Positions 5,150 through 6,223 of a stretch of DNA of 6,223 nucleotides are shown here, in pieces. A program made the translations under genes and the position numbers. The stretch's first letter is position 1; every line of letters begins with the position of its first letter. The notes beneath the pieces were generated by a model that was not told the origin of the DNA, did no database searches, and worked only from the letters and a program-made list of their open reading frames with translations. Source of the DNA: Dokdonella sp. (GTDB lineage Bacteria > Pseudomonadota > Gammaproteobacteria > Xanthomonadales > Rhodanobacteraceae); NCBI GenBank assembly GCA_030150315.1, contig JASLGB010000113.1, positions 1 to 6,223 on the forward strand. The letters run 5' to 3'.

Positions 5150-5614
5150 ATGACCATGCTTTCCCCGATTCTTTTCGCTGCACTGACAATCCTCGCGCTG
5201 CTCGCCCTCGCGTCGATCCGTCGCGTGCCGGAAGGTCATGTCTACGCTTTCCGGCGCATTGGCGGCCATGTGCGCATCGTCGGTTCCGGCACGCATCTGG
5301 TCGTGCCGCTGGTCGAGCGCGTCACGCGCAAGATCAGCCTCGCCGGCGCCGCCGTGCCGGTCGAGGACCTCGAACGCGATGGCGAACGCTACCGCAGCGT
5401 CATCTATTTCCAGGTGCTGGACCCCGAGCGCGCCAACCTGGTGCTGGAAGACGTCGAAGACGTGCTGCGCCGCGCGGCCCATCGCCTTCTGTCCGCGCCG
5501 GAACTGCCGTCCGGCATCGAGGCACGACGCGCCTGGCTGAAGCAGTCGCTCAATGCCAGCCAGCGCGACAACGGCCTGCTGATCGCACGCGTCGACCTCG
5601 TCGCCCTGTCCTGA
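5150..5614 (+). CDS. small membrane-anchored SPFH/Band 7-like protein
   Basis: A 154-residue protein with an N-terminal hydrophobic helix (about residues 4-23, LSPILFAALTILALLALASI) followed at once by a domain resembling the SPFH/Band 7/stomatin fold. RRVPEGHVYAFRRIGGHVR (24-42) and GSGTHLVVPLVERVTRKISL (45-64) match the start of stomatin and HflC domains. YRSVIYFQVLDPERA (81-95) and the final NGLLIARVDLVAL (141-153) match later parts. Typical family members are about 250-400 residues, with a coiled-coil tail; this one stops where the SPFH domain would end. It is likely a one-helix inner-membrane protein whose role is unknown. No protease or NfeD partner is next to it. The ATG at 5150 is chosen because of purine-rich GAAGAGTGGA just upstream; an ATG at 5156 or a TTG at 5138 is possible. 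It precedes rsmG by 84 bases. Confidence 0.75.
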   Translation: MTMLSPILFAALTILALLALASIRRVPEGHVYAFRRIGGHVRIVGSGTHLVVPLVERVTRKISLAGAAVPVEDLERDGERYRSVIYFQVLDPERANLVLEDVEDVLRRAAHRLLSAPELPSGIEARRAWLKQSLNASQRDNGLLIARVDLVALS

Positions 5615-5633
5615 TTGATGTCCTGCCCGGCGC

Positions 5634-5656
5634 GCGACGGTGGATTTCCCCGTCGC
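5634..5656 (+). terminator. weak hairpin after the small SPFH gene
   Basis: GCGACGG (5634-5640) and CCGTCGC (5650-5656) form a perfect 7-bp stem with a nine-base loop, 19 bases after the stop codon. There is no T-run, so it is at best a partial terminator or a 3'-end stabiliser, and rsmG may still be cotranscribed. Confidence 0.35.
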
Positions 5657-5663
5657 CTGCCAC

Positions 5664-5669
5664 GATACT
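5664..5669 (+). promoter_or_regulatory. possible -10 box for rsmG
   Basis: GATACT (four of six matches to TATAAT) lies 29 bases before the rsmG start, with a poor -35 candidate TGGATT at 5641-5646 (17-base spacer). It would give rsmG a short leader if the preceding hairpin stops transcription. The evidence is weak. Confidence 0.22.
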
Positions 5670-5698
5670 TCGCGCCCGCTCCGCCGGATTTCCGCCGC

Positions 5699-6223
5699 AT
5701 GTCTGATAGTGACCGGCTGCGGCAGCGCCTTGTTGCCGGCGTCGCAGCCCTACGGATCCAATTGCCTGAAGCCGCCATCGAGCGGCTGCTCGCGTTTGTG
5801 CAGATGCTGGCGCGCTGGAATGCGACCTACAACCTCAGCGCCGTGCGCGACATCGACGAGATGGTCACGCGCCACCTGCTCGATTCGCTGGCCGCGCTGC
5901 CCTATCTGCACGGCGATTCGCTGGTCGACCTCGGCAGCGGCGGCGGCCTGCCCGGCATTCCGTTTGCGATCGCCGCGCCGACCCGCAAAGTGACCCTGGT
6001 CGATTCCAACGGCAAGAAGACGCGCTTCCTGCGCGCCGCCGTGCGCGACCTCAAGCTGGACAACGTGCGCGTGCTGGAAAGCCGCGTCGAAGCGGTTGAC
6101 GGCGTGTACGACTGCGTCACCTCGCGCGCCTTCGCCAGCCTCGCCGACATGCTCGGCTGGGGCGGTCGCCTGCTTTCCCCCGACGGCGTCTGGTTGGCCT
6201 TGAAAGGGCGCTTTCCGCAGGAG
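5699..6223 (+). CDS. rsmG: 16S rRNA (guanine-527-N7)-methyltransferase RsmG, 3' end missing
   Basis: The first 175 codons of RsmG (GidB), open to the window end. E. coli RsmG is 207 residues, so roughly 30-40 residues are missing. The enzyme uses SAM to methylate N7 of G527 in 16S rRNA; its loss gives low-level streptomycin resistance in several bacteria. Family landmarks are WNATYNLSAVRD (40-51), RHLLDSLAALPYL (58-70), the SAM-binding glycine loop VDLGSGGGLPGIP (76-88), LVDSNGKKTRFLR (100-112), TSRAFASL (141-148) and ALKG (167-170). The ATG at 5699 gives an N terminus of the expected length; no clear Shine-Dalgarno is seen. In many bacteria this gene sits beside parA and parB, which may lie just beyond this window, but that is not visible here. 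Confidence 0.95.
   Translation, partial: MSDSDRLRQRLVAGVAALRIQLPEAAIERLLAFVQMLARWNATYNLSAVRDIDEMVTRHLLDSLAALPYLHGDSLVDLGSGGGLPGIPFAIAAPTRKVTLVDSNGKKTRFLRAAVRDLKLDNVRVLESRVEAVDGVYDCVTSRAFASLADMLGWGGRLLSPDGVWLALKGRFPQE

Noticed and set aside
5135..5482. 115-codon minus-strand open frame opposite the SPFH-like gene
   Set aside because: Its composition is that of a shadow frame and it has no promoter or family motif, whereas the plus-strand frame has a membrane helix and SPFH-like segments.

Overview
This 6.2-kb window looks like ordinary chromosomal housekeeping DNA from a high-GC gammaproteobacterium. The Mg-type HemB, a bacterial thiopurine methyltransferase, a YahK-type alcohol dehydrogenase, a YkgJ cysteine-cluster protein and an E. 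coli-like RsmG together point to a proteobacterium, most likely of the Xanthomonadales. That assignment rests on recalled protein resemblance and gene content, not on a search. No RNA gene, insertion sequence, prophage, CRISPR array or toxin-antitoxin pair was seen. Third codon positions are strongly GC-rich, so long open frames on the opposite strand are common and have been discarded.

Layout. At the left edge a gamma-carbonic-anhydrase-family gene (24-593, +) runs convergently towards a minus-strand block. The 93-base gap between them carries two hairpins, one a perfect 13-bp GC-rich stem, that probably separate the converging transcripts. The minus-strand block, read right to left, is hemB (porphobilinogen synthase), aroE (shikimate dehydrogenase), a ykgJ-like gene that overlaps the aroE stop by one base, a classic GC-stem-plus-U-run terminator, tpm (thiopurine S-methyltransferase) and a zinc alcohol dehydrogenase resembling YahK. 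The terminator divides this block into a hemB-aroE-ykgJ unit and a tpm-adh part. A TATACT box for tpm lies just beyond the terminator.

Right of hemB is a 388-base divergent intergenic region. Its hemB side and middle are GC-rich and hold no convincing gene. Its right third is AT-rich and probably holds the promoter of a rightward unit. That unit begins with a small one-helix membrane protein (5150-5614) consisting of little more than a reduced SPFH/Band 7 domain. It is followed after 84 bases by rsmG/gidB (16S rRNA G527 methyltransferase), which is cut off by the window end after 175 codons.

The genes do not form one pathway. HemB (haem) and AroE (aromatic amino acids) are core biosynthesis, RsmG modifies the ribosome, and the remainder are small accessory enzymes. 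I found no clear undescribed system. The observation most worth following is the minimal SPFH protein upstream of rsmG, with a 6-bp dyad in its leader. Secondary points are the metal-ligand type of HemB, substitutions in usual motifs of AroE and Tpm, and the hairpins and palindromes in the gaps.
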